A stretch of 64,000 bases of DNA from Klebsiella ornithinolytica NBRC 105727 = ATCC 31898 (GTDB taxonomy: Bacteria; Pseudomonadota; Gammaproteobacteria; Enterobacterales; Enterobacteriaceae): contig NZ_BCYR01000013.1 of assembly GCF_001598295.1 (NCBI RefSeq), forward strand, positions 1-64,000, written 5' to 3'. How positions within the stretch are numbered: the stretch's first letter is position 1; each line of letters begins with the position of its first letter. Below, piece after piece: positions 40,397-50,284 of this stretch. Both the position numbers and the translations under genes were made by a program. A model generated the notes under the pieces. It did not search any database and was not told the DNA's origin. It saw only the letters and a program-made list of their open reading frames with translations.

Positions 40397-40436
40397 CTGT
40401 CACAAAACTGACGCATAATGGCGCCGCACTCTATAC
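40397..40436 (+). promoter_or_regulatory. Pho box of phoBR
   Basis: CTGTCACAAAACTGACGC at 40397-40414 holds the two 11-nt-spaced half sites of a PhoB box. CATAATG just after fits the -10 element. This supports autoregulation of phoBR as in E. coli. Confidence 0.8.
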
Positions 40437-40463
40437 TGATGGCTAAAAAATACAGGGTAAATA

Positions 40464-41153
40464 ATGGCGAGAAGAATTCTGGTCGTTGAAGATGAAGCTC
40501 CGATCCGCGAAATGGTCTGCTTTGTTCTTGAGCAAAACGGCTTTCAGCCCGTCGAGGCGGAAGATTATGACAGTGCGGTGAATCAACTCAATGAACCCTG
40601 GCCTGATTTGATTCTCCTCGACTGGATGCTGCCGGGCGGATCGGGTCTCCAGTTTATCAAGCTGCTCAAGCGTGAGGCGATGACCCGCGATATTCCGGTC
40701 GTCATGCTCACCGCTCGCGGTGAAGAAGAGGATCGCGTACGTGGTCTGGAAACCGGTGCCGATGATTACATCACTAAGCCTTTTTCACCGAAAGAGCTGG
40801 TGGCGCGAATCAAAGCGGTGATGCGCCGTATTTCGCCGATGGCGGTGGAAGAAGTGATTGAAATGCAAGGGCTTAGCCTTGACCCTTCCTCCCACCGCGT
40901 GATGACCGGTGAAAGTCCGCTGGACATGGGGCCGACGGAGTTTAAATTGCTACACTTCTTTATGACTCACCCGGAACGCGTCTACAGCCGCGAACAGCTG
41001 CTGAATCACGTCTGGGGGACCAATGTGTATGTAGAAGACAGAACGGTGGATGTGCATATTCGCCGTCTGCGTAAAGCGCTGGAACATAGCGGCCATGACC
41101 GGATGGTACAAACGGTCCGCGGCACGGGATATCGTTTCTCCGCCCGTTTCTGA
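40464..41153 (+). CDS. phoB: PhoB phosphate response regulator
   Basis: This 229-aa activator has a receiver domain with phospho-acceptor Asp53 (LLDWMLP) and an OmpR-type winged helix ([12 protein letters not shown], then [15 protein letters not shown]). It switches on the Pho regulon, including phoA, psiF and phoBR itself in this window. It is followed 21 nt later by phoR. Confidence 0.98.
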   Translation: MARRILVVEDEAPIREMVCFVLEQNGFQPVEAEDYDSAVNQLNEPWPDLILLDWMLPGGSGLQFIKLLKREAMTRDIPVVMLTARGEEEDRVRGLETGADDYITKPFSPKELVARIKAVMRRISPMAVEEVIEMQGLSLDPSSHRVMTGESPLDMGPTEFKLLHFFMTHPERVYSREQLLNHVWGTNVYVEDRTVDVHIRRLRKALEHSGHDRMVQTVRGTGYRFSARF

Positions 41154-41174
41154 ATCTCGACAGGAGTGTGAACC

Positions 41175-42470
41175 GTGCTGGAACGGCTGTCATGGAAAAG
41201 GCTGGCGCTTGAGCTTTTCTTATGTTGTATCCCGGCCCTGATTCTTGGGGCGGTGGTGGGTTATCTGCCGTGGTTTTTACTGGCGGCAGTAACCGGACTT
41301 CTCATCTGGCATTTCTGGAATTTATTACGTCTTTCATGGTGGCTATGGGTCGACCGTAGCATGACGCCACCGCCGGGAAGAGGCAGCTGGGAACCGCTGC
41401 TCTACGGCCTTCACCAGATGCAGATGCGCAATAAAAAGCGCCGACGCGAACTGGGTAGTCTGATCAAACGCTTTCGTAGCGGGGCTGAGTCTTTGCCCGA
41501 TGCGGTGGTGCTGACGACGGAGGAGGGGGCCATCTTCTGGTGTAATGGCCTGGCCCAGCAGATCCTCAATTTGCGTTGGCCGGACGACAGCGGACAAAAT
41601 ATTCTCAACCTCCTGCGCTACCCTGAATTTGCTCATTACCTCAAAAACAGGGATTTCTCAAAGCCGCTCAATCTGGTCCTCAATACTGCTCGTCATCTGG
41701 AGATCCGCGTCATGCCCTACAGCGACAAACAGTGGCTGATGGTGGCGCGCGATGTCACGCAGATGCACCAGCTGGAAGGCGCGCGGCGCAACTTTTTTGC
41801 CAACGTCAGCCATGAGCTTCGCACGCCGTTAACGGTACTGCAGGGCTATCTGGAGATGATGCAGGAGCAGGTGCTGGAAGGGATGACGCGCGAAAAAGCG
41901 CTGCATACGATGCGCGAGCAAACCCAGCGCATGGAGGGGTTAGTCAAGCAGCTGCTGACGCTGTCGCGGATTGAAGCGGCGCCGACGCTGGCCATGAATG
42001 ACAAAATCGACGTGCCGATGATGCTGCGGGTGGTGGAGCGGGAAGCCCAGACGCTCAGCCAGCAGAAGCAGACGCTCCACTTCCACGTCGATGAGACGCT
42101 GGTGGTACTGGGCAACGAAGAGCAGCTGCGCAGCGCGATCTCCAATCTGGTGTATAACGCAATCAACCATACGCCAGCGGGGACAGAGATTACCGTCAGC
42201 TGGCAACGGGCGCCGCATGGCGCGTTGTTCAGCGTCGAGGATAACGGTCCGGGGATTGCGCCCGAGCACATTCCGCGTCTGACCGAGCGATTCTATCGCG
42301 TGGATAAGGCGCGTTCGCGGCAAACCGGCGGCAGCGGTCTTGGGCTGGCGATCGTCAAACATGCGGTGAATCATCACGACAGTCGTCTGGAAATTGAGAG
42401 TACGGTAGGCCAAGGGACGCGTTTTAGTTTCTTACTCCCGGAACGTTTAATTGCCAAAAAAAGCGCCTGA
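41175..42470 (+). CDS. phoR: PhoR phosphate sensor kinase
   Basis: This 431-aa inner-membrane kinase has two hydrophobic N-terminal segments (about 11-30 and 33-52) and a PAS domain about 96-195. The HisKA domain carries His213 in [13 protein letters not shown], and ATPase boxes [25 protein letters not shown] and [10 protein letters not shown] follow. The start is GTG at 41175 after AGGAG. It has no large periplasmic loop, as in E. coli. Confidence 0.98.
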   Translation: MLERLSWKRLALELFLCCIPALILGAVVGYLPWFLLAAVTGLLIWHFWNLLRLSWWLWVDRSMTPPPGRGSWEPLLYGLHQMQMRNKKRRRELGSLIKRFRSGAESLPDAVVLTTEEGAIFWCNGLAQQILNLRWPDDSGQNILNLLRYPEFAHYLKNRDFSKPLNLVLNTARHLEIRVMPYSDKQWLMVARDVTQMHQLEGARRNFFANVSHELRTPLTVLQGYLEMMQEQVLEGMTREKALHTMREQTQRMEGLVKQLLTLSRIEAAPTLAMNDKIDVPMMLRVVEREAQTLSQQKQTLHFHVDETLVVLGNEEQLRSAISNLVYNAINHTPAGTEITVSWQRAPHGALFSVEDNGPGIAPEHIPRLTERFYRVDKARSRQTGGSGLGLAIVKHAVNHHDSRLEIESTVGQGTRFSFLLPERLIAKKSA

Positions 42471-42496
42471 ACGCACCCTTGTCAACATGACTTGCC

Positions 42497-42527
42497 AATG
42501 ACCAGCTTCGGCTGGTCATTTTCGTTT
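42497..42527 (+). terminator. Rho-independent terminator of phoBR
   Basis: AATGACCAGC and GCTGGTCATT close a TTCG tetraloop, followed by TTTTCGTTT. It begins 26 nt after the phoR stop. Confidence 0.88.
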
Positions 42528-42884
42528 GCAGTCACTTTTTAGCCGCGTAATTAATGAACGCCTGCTGCTTTTTTGTTCGCATGATTAGCCGGAGGTTTTC
42601 CTTAGATATGGTCAATAATCCCGCTCATAAAAATAGACTTAGCATAATCATCTGCTTTTGCGATCCCGCCTTGCATTAAAACGTTATAAGCGTTTAAATT
42701 GCCCCCCATGCAGTCGCAGACAGACTGTTTTTGCGTGGTAATTCAAAAAACAATTCTTTCCCACGCGTGTTCGGGAGCATATCCCGCTGATTTTTCCGGC
42801 AACCACCGCTGTATCCTCCCTCAGGGGAAGACACGGTATTTTCCGTTTGTTAACAACACCACATCCACAGGCAGTAATGAATTT
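42528..42884. other. brnQ upstream region
   Basis: About 360 nt without a supported gene. It should carry the brnQ promoter. An in-frame open stretch from 42699 to the brnQ start is not similar to BrnQ and looks non-coding. No Leu/Ile/Val-rich leader peptide was seen. Confidence 0.5.
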
Positions 42885-44204
42885 ATGACCCATCAGTTAA
42901 AATCTCGCGACATTATCGCGTTGGGCTTTATGACCTTCGCGTTGTTCGTTGGCGCAGGCAACATTATCTTCCCTCCGATGGTGGGTTTACAGGCTGGTGA
43001 ACACGTCTGGACCGCCGCTATTGGCTTTCTGATTACCGCCGTGGGTTTACCGGTGCTGACGGTCGTGGCGCTGGCGAAAGTCGGCGGCGGCGTGGAAAGC
43101 CTGAGTACGCCGATCGGCAAAGTGGCCGGCATCCTGCTGGCCGTGGTCTGCTACCTGGCCGTTGGCCCGCTGTTTGCGACGCCGCGTACCGCAACGGTCT
43201 CTTTTGAAGTCGGGATTGCCCCGCTGACCGGCGACGGCGCGATGCCGCTGATGATTTACAGCGTGATCTATTTCGCGCTGGTGATCCTGGTTTCGCTCTA
43301 TCCGGGTAAACTGCTGGATACGGTAGGCAATTTCCTCGCCCCGTTGAAAATTATTGCGCTGATCATTTTGTCCGTTGCGGCAGTTATCTGGCCGGCTGGC
43401 CCGATCAGCAATGCGCTGGAAGCTTACCGCACCGCGCCGTTCTCTAACGGCTTCGTCAACGGCTATCTGACCATGGATACGCTGGGTGCCATGGTATTCG
43501 GTATCGTCATTGTTAACGCCGCACGCTCCCGCGGCGTAAGTGAAGCGCGCCTGCTGACTCGCTACACCGTCTGGGCCGGACTGATGGCCGGCGTGGGGCT
43601 GACGCTGCTGTATCTGGCGCTGTTCCGCCTCGGGTCTGATAGCGCGACACTGGTGGATCAATCCGCTAACGGCGCGGCGATTCTGCATGCCTATGTCCAG
43701 CACACCTTCGGTGGCGCGGGGAGCTTTATGCTGGCGGCGCTGATTTTCATCGCTTGTCTGGTCACTGCGGTGGGCCTGACCTGCGCCTGCGCTGAATTCT
43801 TCGCGCAGTATCTGCCGTTATCCTATCGCTCGCTGGTGTTTATCCTCGGTATTTTCTCGATGGCGGTCTCCAACCTGGGGCTGAGCCATCTGATTCAGAT
43901 TTCGATTCCGGTACTGACGGCTATCTATCCGCCATGTATCGCCCTGGTGGTCTTAAGCTTTACCCGCAACTGGTGGCATAATTCGTCCCGCGTCATTGCG
44001 CCGGCCATGTTTATCAGCCTGATGTTTGGTATCATTGACGGCATTAAATCGTCGGCATTCGCGGACATGTTACCGGCCTGGACCTCGCGTCTGCCGCTGG
44101 CTGAACAGGGTCTTGCCTGGCTGATGCCTACCGCCGTGATGGTGGTTCTGGCGGTGATCTGGGACCGTGCGGCAGGACGTCAGGTGACCTCCAGCGCGCA
44201 TTAA
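42885..44204 (+). CDS. brnQ: Branched-chain amino acid transporter BrnQ (LIV-II)
   Basis: This 439-aa, 12-helix inner-membrane carrier imports leucine, isoleucine and valine with a cation. The start [20 protein letters not shown] and the motif [11 protein letters not shown] are typical of the family. The ATG at 42885 gives the E. coli length. Confidence 0.97.
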   Translation: MTHQLKSRDIIALGFMTFALFVGAGNIIFPPMVGLQAGEHVWTAAIGFLITAVGLPVLTVVALAKVGGGVESLSTPIGKVAGILLAVVCYLAVGPLFATPRTATVSFEVGIAPLTGDGAMPLMIYSVIYFALVILVSLYPGKLLDTVGNFLAPLKIIALIILSVAAVIWPAGPISNALEAYRTAPFSNGFVNGYLTMDTLGAMVFGIVIVNAARSRGVSEARLLTRYTVWAGLMAGVGLTLLYLALFRLGSDSATLVDQSANGAAILHAYVQHTFGGAGSFMLAALIFIACLVTAVGLTCACAEFFAQYLPLSYRSLVFILGIFSMAVSNLGLSHLIQISIPVLTAIYPPCIALVVLSFTRNWWHNSSRVIAPAMFISLMFGIIDGIKSSAFADMLPAWTSRLPLAEQGLAWLMPTAVMVVLAVIWDRAAGRQVTSSAH

Positions 44205-44228
44205 CCGACGGTTTTAATCAGTGTTAAG

Positions 44229-44257
44229 CCACGGGACTTTGGGTCCCGTGGTTTTTT
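44229..44257 (+). terminator. Rho-independent terminator of brnQ
   Basis: CCACGGGAC and GTCCCGTGG enclose a 5-nt loop, followed by six T. It sits 24 nt after the brnQ stop. Confidence 0.9.
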
Positions 44258-44326
44258 GTTTTTCAGGTAATCCTCTTTTGCGCCTGCTCCGGCGAAGGCC
44301 TGAAGAGAAAAACGGCATGGAATACG

Positions 44327-45700
44327 ATGGAAAGTAGTAACAAACTTAAGCGCGGGCTAAGTACCCGGCATATCCGCTTTATGGCGCTGGGATCCGCAAT
44401 TGGTACCGGCCTGTTCTATGGTTCAGCTGACGCCATTAAAATGGCGGGCCCGAGCGTCCTGCTGGCCTATATTATCGGCGGCGCGGCCGCGTATATTATT
44501 ATGCGTGCGCTGGGCGAAATGTCGGTACATAACCCTGCCGCCAGCTCATTTTCCCGCTATGCGCAGGATTATCTCGGCCCGCTGGCGGGCTATATCACCG
44601 GCTGGACCTACTGCTTTGAAATTCTGATTGTCGCGATTGCCGACGTGACGGCTTTCGGAATTTATATGGGCGTCTGGTTTCCGACGGTACCGCACTGGAT
44701 CTGGGTGCTCAGCGTGGTGCTGATTATCTGCGCCGTCAATCTGATGAGCGTTAAGGTCTTCGGCGAGCTGGAGTTTTGGTTCTCGTTCTTTAAAGTTGCC
44801 ACCATCATCATCATGATTATTGCCGGTTTCGGCATCATTATCTGGGGTATCGGCAACGGCGGACAGCCCACCGGCATCCATAATCTGTGGAGTCACGGCG
44901 GCTTCTTCAGCAACGGCTGGCTGGGAATGGTGATGTCGCTGCAGATGGTGATGTTCGCCTACGGCGGGATAGAGATCATCGGTATCACCGCCGGTGAAGC
45001 GAAAGACCCGGAGAAATCGATTCCGCGCGCGATTAACTCGGTCCCAATGCGCATTCTGGTGTTCTATGTGGGCACGCTGTTCGTGATTATGTCCATTTAT
45101 CCGTGGAATCAGGTGGGCACTGACGGCAGCCCGTTCGTGCTGACCTTCCAGCATATGGGCATTGCGTTTGCCGCCAGTATCCTTAACTTTGTGGTGCTGA
45201 CCGCCTCGCTGTCGGCGATTAACAGCGACGTCTTCGGCGTCGGACGTATGCTGCACGGCATGGCCGAGCAGGGCAGCGCGCCGAAGATTTTCGCCAAAAC
45301 CTCGCGTCGCGGGATCCCGTGGGTGACGGTGATGGTGATGACCGTTGCGCTGCTGTTTGCGGTCTATCTTAACTACATCATGCCGGAAAACGTCTTCCTG
45401 GTGATTGCGTCACTGGCCACTTTCGCCACCGTCTGGGTGTGGATCATGATCCTGCTGTCGCAGATTGCCTTCCGCCGTCGCCTGTCGCCGGAAGAGGCGA
45501 AAGCGCTGAAGTTTAAGGTGCCGGGTGGCGTCGCCACGACGGCCGTGGGTCTGGTATTCCTCGTCTTTATTATTGCGCTGATTGGCTACCATCCGGATAC
45601 CCGTATCTCGCTGTACGTCGGTTTCGCCTGGATTGTGCTGCTATTGGCTGGCTGGAAGTTGAAAACTCGCCGCGACCGCCAGCTGGCGCAGGCACAGTAA
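44327..45700 (+). CDS. proY: ProY amino acid permease (proline-specific type)
   Basis: This 457-aa, 12-helix APC-family permease has the signature [21 protein letters not shown] near residue 10 and closely follows E. coli ProY. In E. coli and Salmonella it is a cryptic proline carrier. It lies between brnQ and malZ, as in E. coli. A GC-rich hairpin follows its stop. Confidence 0.95.
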   Translation: MESSNKLKRGLSTRHIRFMALGSAIGTGLFYGSADAIKMAGPSVLLAYIIGGAAAYIIMRALGEMSVHNPAASSFSRYAQDYLGPLAGYITGWTYCFEILIVAIADVTAFGIYMGVWFPTVPHWIWVLSVVLIICAVNLMSVKVFGELEFWFSFFKVATIIIMIIAGFGIIIWGIGNGGQPTGIHNLWSHGGFFSNGWLGMVMSLQMVMFAYGGIEIIGITAGEAKDPEKSIPRAINSVPMRILVFYVGTLFVIMSIYPWNQVGTDGSPFVLTFQHMGIAFAASILNFVVLTASLSAINSDVFGVGRMLHGMAEQGSAPKIFAKTSRRGIPWVTVMVMTVALLFAVYLNYIMPENVFLVIASLATFATVWVWIMILLSQIAFRRRLSPEEAKALKFKVPGGVATTAVGLVFLVFIIALIGYHPDTRISLYVGFAWIVLLLAGWKLKTRRDRQLAQAQ

Positions 45701-45708
45701 CGCTTCCC

Positions 45709-45734
45709 CGCGCCTGCCGGATTTGGCAGGCGCG
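45709..45734 (+). terminator. Hairpin after proY
   Basis: CGCGCCTGCC and GGCAGGCGCG enclose GGATTT, followed by TTCTCC. A strong stem with a weak T-tract, so a partial terminator is likely. Confidence 0.65.
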
Positions 45735-45836
45735 TTCTCCACCCCCATTATCCTCCCCCAATAATTCCTGTGATGATGAGTCATACGCCGGTGGGCTGTG
45801 GCAAGGTGTGCCCATTCTAAAGAGAGAGGAATGACG

Positions 45837-47660
45837 ATGTTGAAGGCATGGCACCTGCCTGTGGCTCCGTTTATCAAGGAGCAGCAGGAACGACTCTTTA
45901 TCACTTTATGGCTCAGCGGCGACGATCTGCCGCAGCGGGTGACGTTGCGTGCGGAAGAAGATAATGAAGAGCTCTCGCTGCCGATGCACCGACTGCGCCA
46001 GGAGCCGCATCCGGGCGTCGTGGCGTGGCGGGGCGAAATCAATCTTGCCAGCGGCCAGCCGCGTCGGCGCTACAGTTTTAAGCTGCTGTGGGCGGATCGT
46101 CAGCGCTGGTTCACGCCGCAGGGCTTTAACCGTTTTCCGCCGGCGCGACTGGAACAGTTCGCCGTCGATCTGCCGGATAGCGGCCCGCAGTGGGTGGCCG
46201 ATCAGGTCTTTTATCAAATTTTCCCTGACCGTTTTGCGCGCAGCGAGACACGAGAAGCGGAACAGGATCGGGTCTATCATCATCACGCCGCCGGGCGCGA
46301 TATTGTCCGGAAATCGTGGGATGAGCCGTTAACCGGCGAAGCGGGCGGGTCGACGTTTTTTGGCGGCGACCTCGATGGGATCAGCGAGAAACTGCCGTAT
46401 CTCAAGCAGCTTGGCGTAACCGCGCTCTATCTGAACCCGGTATTCGTCGCCCCCAGCGTGCATAAATACGATACCGAAGATTATCGCCGCGTCGATCCGC
46501 AATTCGGTGGCGACGGTGCGCTGCTGCGTCTGCGCCACAACACGCAGCGAGAAGGGATGCGTCTGATTCTTGACGGTGTGTTTAACCATACCGGCGATTC
46601 GCACGCCTGGTTTGACCGCCACCAGCGCGGCAGCAGCGGGGCGTGTCACCATGCCGATTCGCCGTGGCGCGACTGGTTTACCATCTCTCCTGAAGGGGAA
46701 GCACATAGCTGGCTGGGCTACGCCAGCCTGCCTAAGCTGGATTATCAGTCCGCAAGCCTGGTGAATGAAATCTACGCCGGAGAAGACAGCATTGTCCGCC
46801 ACTGGCTGAAAGCGCCGTGGAGCATGGACGGCTGGCGGCTGGACGTGGTGCATATGCTGGGTGAAGGCGGCGGGGCGCGCAACAACCTGCGCCATATTGC
46901 CGGTATTACCGCGGCGGCGAAGCAGACGCAGCCCGAATCCTTTGTCTTCGGCGAGCACTTTGGCGACGCCCGCCAGTGGCTCCAGGCGGACGCTGAAGAT
47001 GCCGCCATGAACTACCGCGGTTTTACCTTCCCGCTGTGGGGATTCCTCGCCAATACCGATATCTCTTACGATCCGCAGAAGATTGACGCGCAGACCTGCG
47101 TCGCCTGGATGGATAACTATCGCGCCGGGCTGTCGCATCAACAGCAGCTGCGGATGTTTAACCAGCTGGACAGTCACGATACCGCGCGCTTTAAGTCGCT
47201 GCTGGGCAAAGATGTCGCACGCCTGCCGCTGGCGGTCGTATGGCTGTTTTGCTGGCCGGGCGTCCCCTGCATCTACTACGGCGATGAAGTGGGCGTCGAT
47301 GGCAGCAACGATCCCTTCTGTCGTAAACCCTTCCCGTGGGATCCCGCCCTGCAGGATACCGTGCTGCTGGGACTGTATAAGCGGATGGCGAAGCTGCGCA
47401 AAGCCAATAAGGCACTGCGATACGGCGGCTGCCAGGTGATTTATGCCGAAGAGAACGTGGTGGTATTTGCTCGCGTGTATAAGCAGCTGCGTGTGCTGGT
47501 GGCCATCAACCGCGGCGAAGCCTGCGAAGTCGTTGTCGAGGATTCGCCGCTGCTGGACGTTGGCGAATGGCAGGTGAAAGAGGGCGCCGGCACGTTGCAT
47601 GATGGTGTGCTGAGCCTGCCTGCTATTTCCGCCAGCGTCTGGTTCAGCCGTCAGGAGTAG
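45837..47660 (+). CDS. malZ: Maltodextrin glucosidase MalZ
   Basis: This 607-aa cytoplasmic GH13 enzyme removes glucose from the reducing end of maltodextrins. An N-terminal beta domain (about 1-120) precedes the catalytic barrel. The nucleophile Asp lies in GWRLDVVHM, the acid Glu in VFGEHFGD, and the third Asp in [10 protein letters not shown] chose the second ATG at 45837 because GAGGA lies 6 nt before it; the ATG at 45831 abuts that site. No MalT box could be assigned with confidence. It ends 10 nt inside the convergent LysR gene. Confidence 0.96.
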   Translation: MLKAWHLPVAPFIKEQQERLFITLWLSGDDLPQRVTLRAEEDNEELSLPMHRLRQEPHPGVVAWRGEINLASGQPRRRYSFKLLWADRQRWFTPQGFNRFPPARLEQFAVDLPDSGPQWVADQVFYQIFPDRFARSETREAEQDRVYHHHAAGRDIVRKSWDEPLTGEAGGSTFFGGDLDGISEKLPYLKQLGVTALYLNPVFVAPSVHKYDTEDYRRVDPQFGGDGALLRLRHNTQREGMRLILDGVFNHTGDSHAWFDRHQRGSSGACHHADSPWRDWFTISPEGEAHSWLGYASLPKLDYQSASLVNEIYAGEDSIVRHWLKAPWSMDGWRLDVVHMLGEGGGARNNLRHIAGITAAAKQTQPESFVFGEHFGDARQWLQADAEDAAMNYRGFTFPLWGFLANTDISYDPQKIDAQTCVAWMDNYRAGLSHQQQLRMFNQLDSHDTARFKSLLGKDVARLPLAVVWLFCWPGVPCIYYGDEVGVDGSNDPFCRKPFPWDPALQDTVLLGLYKRMAKLRKANKALRYGGCQVIYAEENVVVFARVYKQLRVLVAINRGEACEVVVEDSPLLDVGEWQVKEGAGTLHDGVLSLPAISASVWFSRQE

Positions 47661-48553
47661 AGCTGGTTCAGGAACGGGTCGCGGAGAATCGCCTCCCGCC
47701 ACCAGCGCTGGGCGAGGCCGTCGTTGTCGCTGCGCCAGGCGATATAGGTGAGATCTTTCTCGCGGCAGGAGAGGACCGGCTTTTCTATCAGCTCTCCGTT
47801 CTCCAGCCACGGCTGCGCGATATGGCGAGGTAAAAAACCGCAGCCCAGCCCGGCGCGCAGCAGCGCCACCTTACTGGCAAAATCGTCGACGCGAATTTGC
47901 GGCTGTTCGGCGAGGAGATTGCTGTTGAGCGGATGGCAATAGCGGGCGCTGTCGCTAATCACCACCGCGCGATGCAGGCTCAGCTGCTTGTTATTGAGCG
48001 GCTGCGTCGCCTCGGCGAGCGGGTGAGCGGGAGCGACAACGAAGACATTATCTAGCGCACCGACCATTTTCCACGACCATTCGGCGGAGGTGGGCGGTTC
48101 GTTGATGGCGCCGAGCATAATATCTGCGCCGTTGCGGGTCAGCTCTTCCCAGGATCCGGCCAGCGTATGGTGGGTAAAGTTGAGCCGGGTTTGCGGATTT
48201 TGCGCGTAAAAAGCGTCGATCAGCGGCAGCAGACGTTCAAAAGGGAAAGAGGCATCGAGCGCGATAGCCAGATCCCGCTCCCAGCCGGCTTCCAGCTGTA
48301 CGGCCTGTTTTTCCAGATCTTTTGCGGCGTTAATCAGCAAACGCCCCTTCTCGAGCACCATTCTGCCGGTATCGGTAAACTTCGCCCGATGACCGCTGCG
48401 ATCCAGCAGGGTGATATCCAGATCGCTTTCCAGCTTCTGGATCATATAGCTCAGGGCGGCAGGGGTCTTATACAACGACTCTGCGGCGGTGGCGAAAGAT
48501 CCGTGGGTATCTAACGCGTCCAGAATCAGCAGAACATCAAGGTTTAAGCGCAT
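47651..48553 (-). CDS. LysR-family transcriptional regulator (YhaJ-like)
   Basis: This 300-aa regulator has an N-terminal winged helix ([18 protein letters not shown], then [12 protein letters not shown]) and a C-terminal substrate-binding-type effector domain. The pattern [26 protein letters not shown] resembles E. coli YhaJ, which senses aromatic breakdown products. It is divergent from the hydrolase-ABM-amidohydrolase set at 48891 and is its likely activator. Effector is unknown. Confidence 0.87.
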   Translation of the reverse strand: MRLNLDVLLILDALDTHGSFATAAESLYKTPAALSYMIQKLESDLDITLLDRSGHRAKFTDTGRMVLEKGRLLINAAKDLEKQAVQLEAGWERDLAIALDASFPFERLLPLIDAFYAQNPQTRLNFTHHTLAGSWEELTRNGADIMLGAINEPPTSAEWSWKMVGALDNVFVVAPAHPLAEATQPLNNKQLSLHRAVVISDSARYCHPLNSNLLAEQPQIRVDDFASKVALLRAGLGCGFLPRHIAQPWLENGELIEKPVLSCREKDLTYIAWRSDNDGLAQRWWREAILRDPFLNQLYS

Positions 48554-48890
48554 CCATTACTTACCGGTTAACAAGGGTGACTCAGTTTTACCGAAGCCGG
48601 ATGGTCAATGCCAGTGAATAATTTAGAACCCTTTCGCGTAAATTTTTGATTAGTATTGCTAACCAGACAGCCAACTTTTTATATTTTGACCCGATGGTCT
48701 TGCTCTCTTTCCGCCTTCATACCTCTGAAATTTATCGCCCGTAGCTTATGTATTTAGCAATAGCACGGAGAATTTCTTTAATAACTCGTTAGAAATAACT
48801 GACTATACTCAGCAGGCTTTATCCGTCACGATTCAGACCCACAGCAACTTGTTTTATATCTCTTTAACTCATTGATTAAGAAGGTATGTC
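48554..48890. promoter_or_regulatory. Divergent promoter region, LysR and hydrolase operon
   Basis: About 337 nt, AT-rich (notably 48640-48800), with no gene. LysR regulators normally bind here, at T-N11-A sites. I could not fix a single site by eye. Confidence 0.5.
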
Positions 48891-49532
48891 ATGTCTATTC
48901 GGGAACTGATCGATCCAACCAACTCGACCCTGATTTTTATTGACCATCAGCCGCAGATGTCGTTTGGCGTTGCCAATATTGACCGCCAGACGCTGAAAAA
49001 CAACACCGTTGCCCTGGCTAAAGCCGGCAAAATTTTTAATGTTCCGGTTATTTATACTTCCGTTGAGACCAAAAGTTTTAGCGGCTATATCTGGCCAGAA
49101 TTACTGGCGGTCCATCCGCAGGTTAAACCGATTGAACGTACATCGATGAACTCCTGGGAAGATGCCGCTTTTGTTGAGGCGGTCAAAGCCACCGGACGCA
49201 AAAAATTGATTATTTCTGCGCTGTGGACCGAAGTGTGCCTGACCTTCCCGGCGCTGATGGCTTTGGAAGAGGGGTTTGAAGTCTACGTGGTTACCGACAC
49301 CTCCGGCGGCACCTCCGTTGACGCCCATGAACGGTCAATTGACCGCATGGTGCAGGCCGGTGCAGTTCCGGTCACCTGGCAGCAGGTCCTGCTGGAATAC
49401 CAGCGCGACTGGTCACGCAAAGAGACGTATGACGCGGTCATGGATCTGGTTCGCGAACACAGCGGCGCTTACGGGATGGGCGTGGATTACGCCTACACCA
49501 TGGTGCACGGTGCGCCGGAACGTAAAGCCTGA
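48891..49532 (+). CDS. YcaC-like isochorismatase-fold hydrolase
   Basis: This 213-aa cysteine hydrolase has Asp18 (FIDHQPQM), Arg83 (PIERTSMNSW) and Cys116 (WTEVCLTFP). Arg at the second position, instead of Lys, and the long C-terminus are YcaC-type. YcaC relatives form large rings and their substrates are unsettled. It leads a three-gene set with an ABM-fold protein and an amidohydrolase. AAGGT lies before the start. Confidence 0.87.
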   Translation: MSIRELIDPTNSTLIFIDHQPQMSFGVANIDRQTLKNNTVALAKAGKIFNVPVIYTSVETKSFSGYIWPELLAVHPQVKPIERTSMNSWEDAAFVEAVKATGRKKLIISALWTEVCLTFPALMALEEGFEVYVVTDTSGGTSVDAHERSIDRMVQAGAVPVTWQQVLLEYQRDWSRKETYDAVMDLVREHSGAYGMGVDYAYTMVHGAPERKA

Positions 49533-49534
49533 AT

Positions 49535-49662
49535 ACACTTCATCCTTCAGGCAGCCTCTTTGTTGGCTTCGTTGGCCCGCCCGGTCACTGACTTATGTCA
49601 GTTCCCGGGGACGTACAAGCTTGCCACCTCGAGGCAGCATGAATGATTTTGTGTATTGTCAT
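49535..49662. repeat. ERIC element
   Basis: About 127 bp with typical ERIC layout: left end CTTCATCCTTCAGGCAGCC, central GGTCACTGACTTATGTCAG then TTCCCGGGG, and right end GAATGATTTTGTGTATTG. It lies between the hydrolase and the ABM gene, so it is probably transcribed within the operon. Confidence 0.82.
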
Positions 49663-49714
49663 TGATGGAGAATAACGGCAATTTCCGCCATTCTCCGCAG
49701 CAAGGAGCCCGGTC

Positions 49715-50260
49715 ATGACGCAACAGAAATCGGTGACCCTGGTAATAAGCCATACGCTCGATCCCGAGCACGGGGAACGCTATGAGCAGTGGTTAGGCAA
49801 AATTATGCCTGTCGCGGCAGAGTTTCCCGGCCATCTGGGCGCTAACGTGATTCGCCCGACCGCCGGGCAGAATTTGTGGAGCGTCATTATTCGTTTTGAC
49901 ACCATTGAACACCTCTATGCCTGGACGCAGTCAGAAACGCGTCGCGAACTGGTTGCGGAAATTGCGCCGCTGCTCAATGAAGGCGATCGCACGGAAGTGC
50001 GGACCGAACCCGCATTCTGGTTCACTCCACCGGCAGCGAATGTACGCCAGCCGCTACGCTGGAAGCAGTTTCTGATGACGCTGCTGGTGATCTTTCCCAG
50101 TACTAACCTGGTGCCCTGGCTGACCGGGATGTTCCTTCCCTCGTTGCGGGGAAGCCTGCTGCTGCATTTGATAAATGATGCCTGTGTGGTCGCGCTGGTG
50201 GTCTGGTTCTGGATGCCCATCGTGACCCGTCTGTTTGCTGGCTGGTTAAAGAAAAACTGA
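49715..50260 (+). CDS. ABM-domain protein with two membrane helices
   Basis: This 181-aa protein has an antibiotic-biosynthesis-monooxygenase (ferredoxin-like) domain at about 5-100, then two membrane segments at about 117-141 and 147-171. ABM domains in small enzymes act on quinones or heme-like aromatics without cofactors, but many have no known activity. AAGGAG precedes the start. It lies 24 nt before the amidohydrolase gene, suggesting one transcript. Confidence 0.82.
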   Translation: MTQQKSVTLVISHTLDPEHGERYEQWLGKIMPVAAEFPGHLGANVIRPTAGQNLWSVIIRFDTIEHLYAWTQSETRRELVAEIAPLLNEGDRTEVRTEPAFWFTPPAANVRQPLRWKQFLMTLLVIFPSTNLVPWLTGMFLPSLRGSLLLHLINDACVVALVVWFWMPIVTRLFAGWLKKN

Positions 50261-50284
50261 GTCAGCCTCCTGAAGGAGAGCGTT

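Noticed and set aside
42553-42678. 41-codon open frame before brnQ
   Set aside because: No ribosome site and unconvincing composition.
42699-42884. N-terminal extension of brnQ or a leader peptide
   Set aside because: No similarity to BrnQ, no ribosome site, and no run of branched-chain codons.
45736-45830. MalT box before malZ
   Set aside because: The TCCTCCCCC stretch at about 45751-45759 only loosely matches the reverse of GGGGAKGAGG; too many mismatches to call.
46329-47810. 493-aa minus-strand open frame opposite malZ
   Set aside because: MalZ is conserved over its full length on the plus strand; the reverse frame is a compositional artefact.
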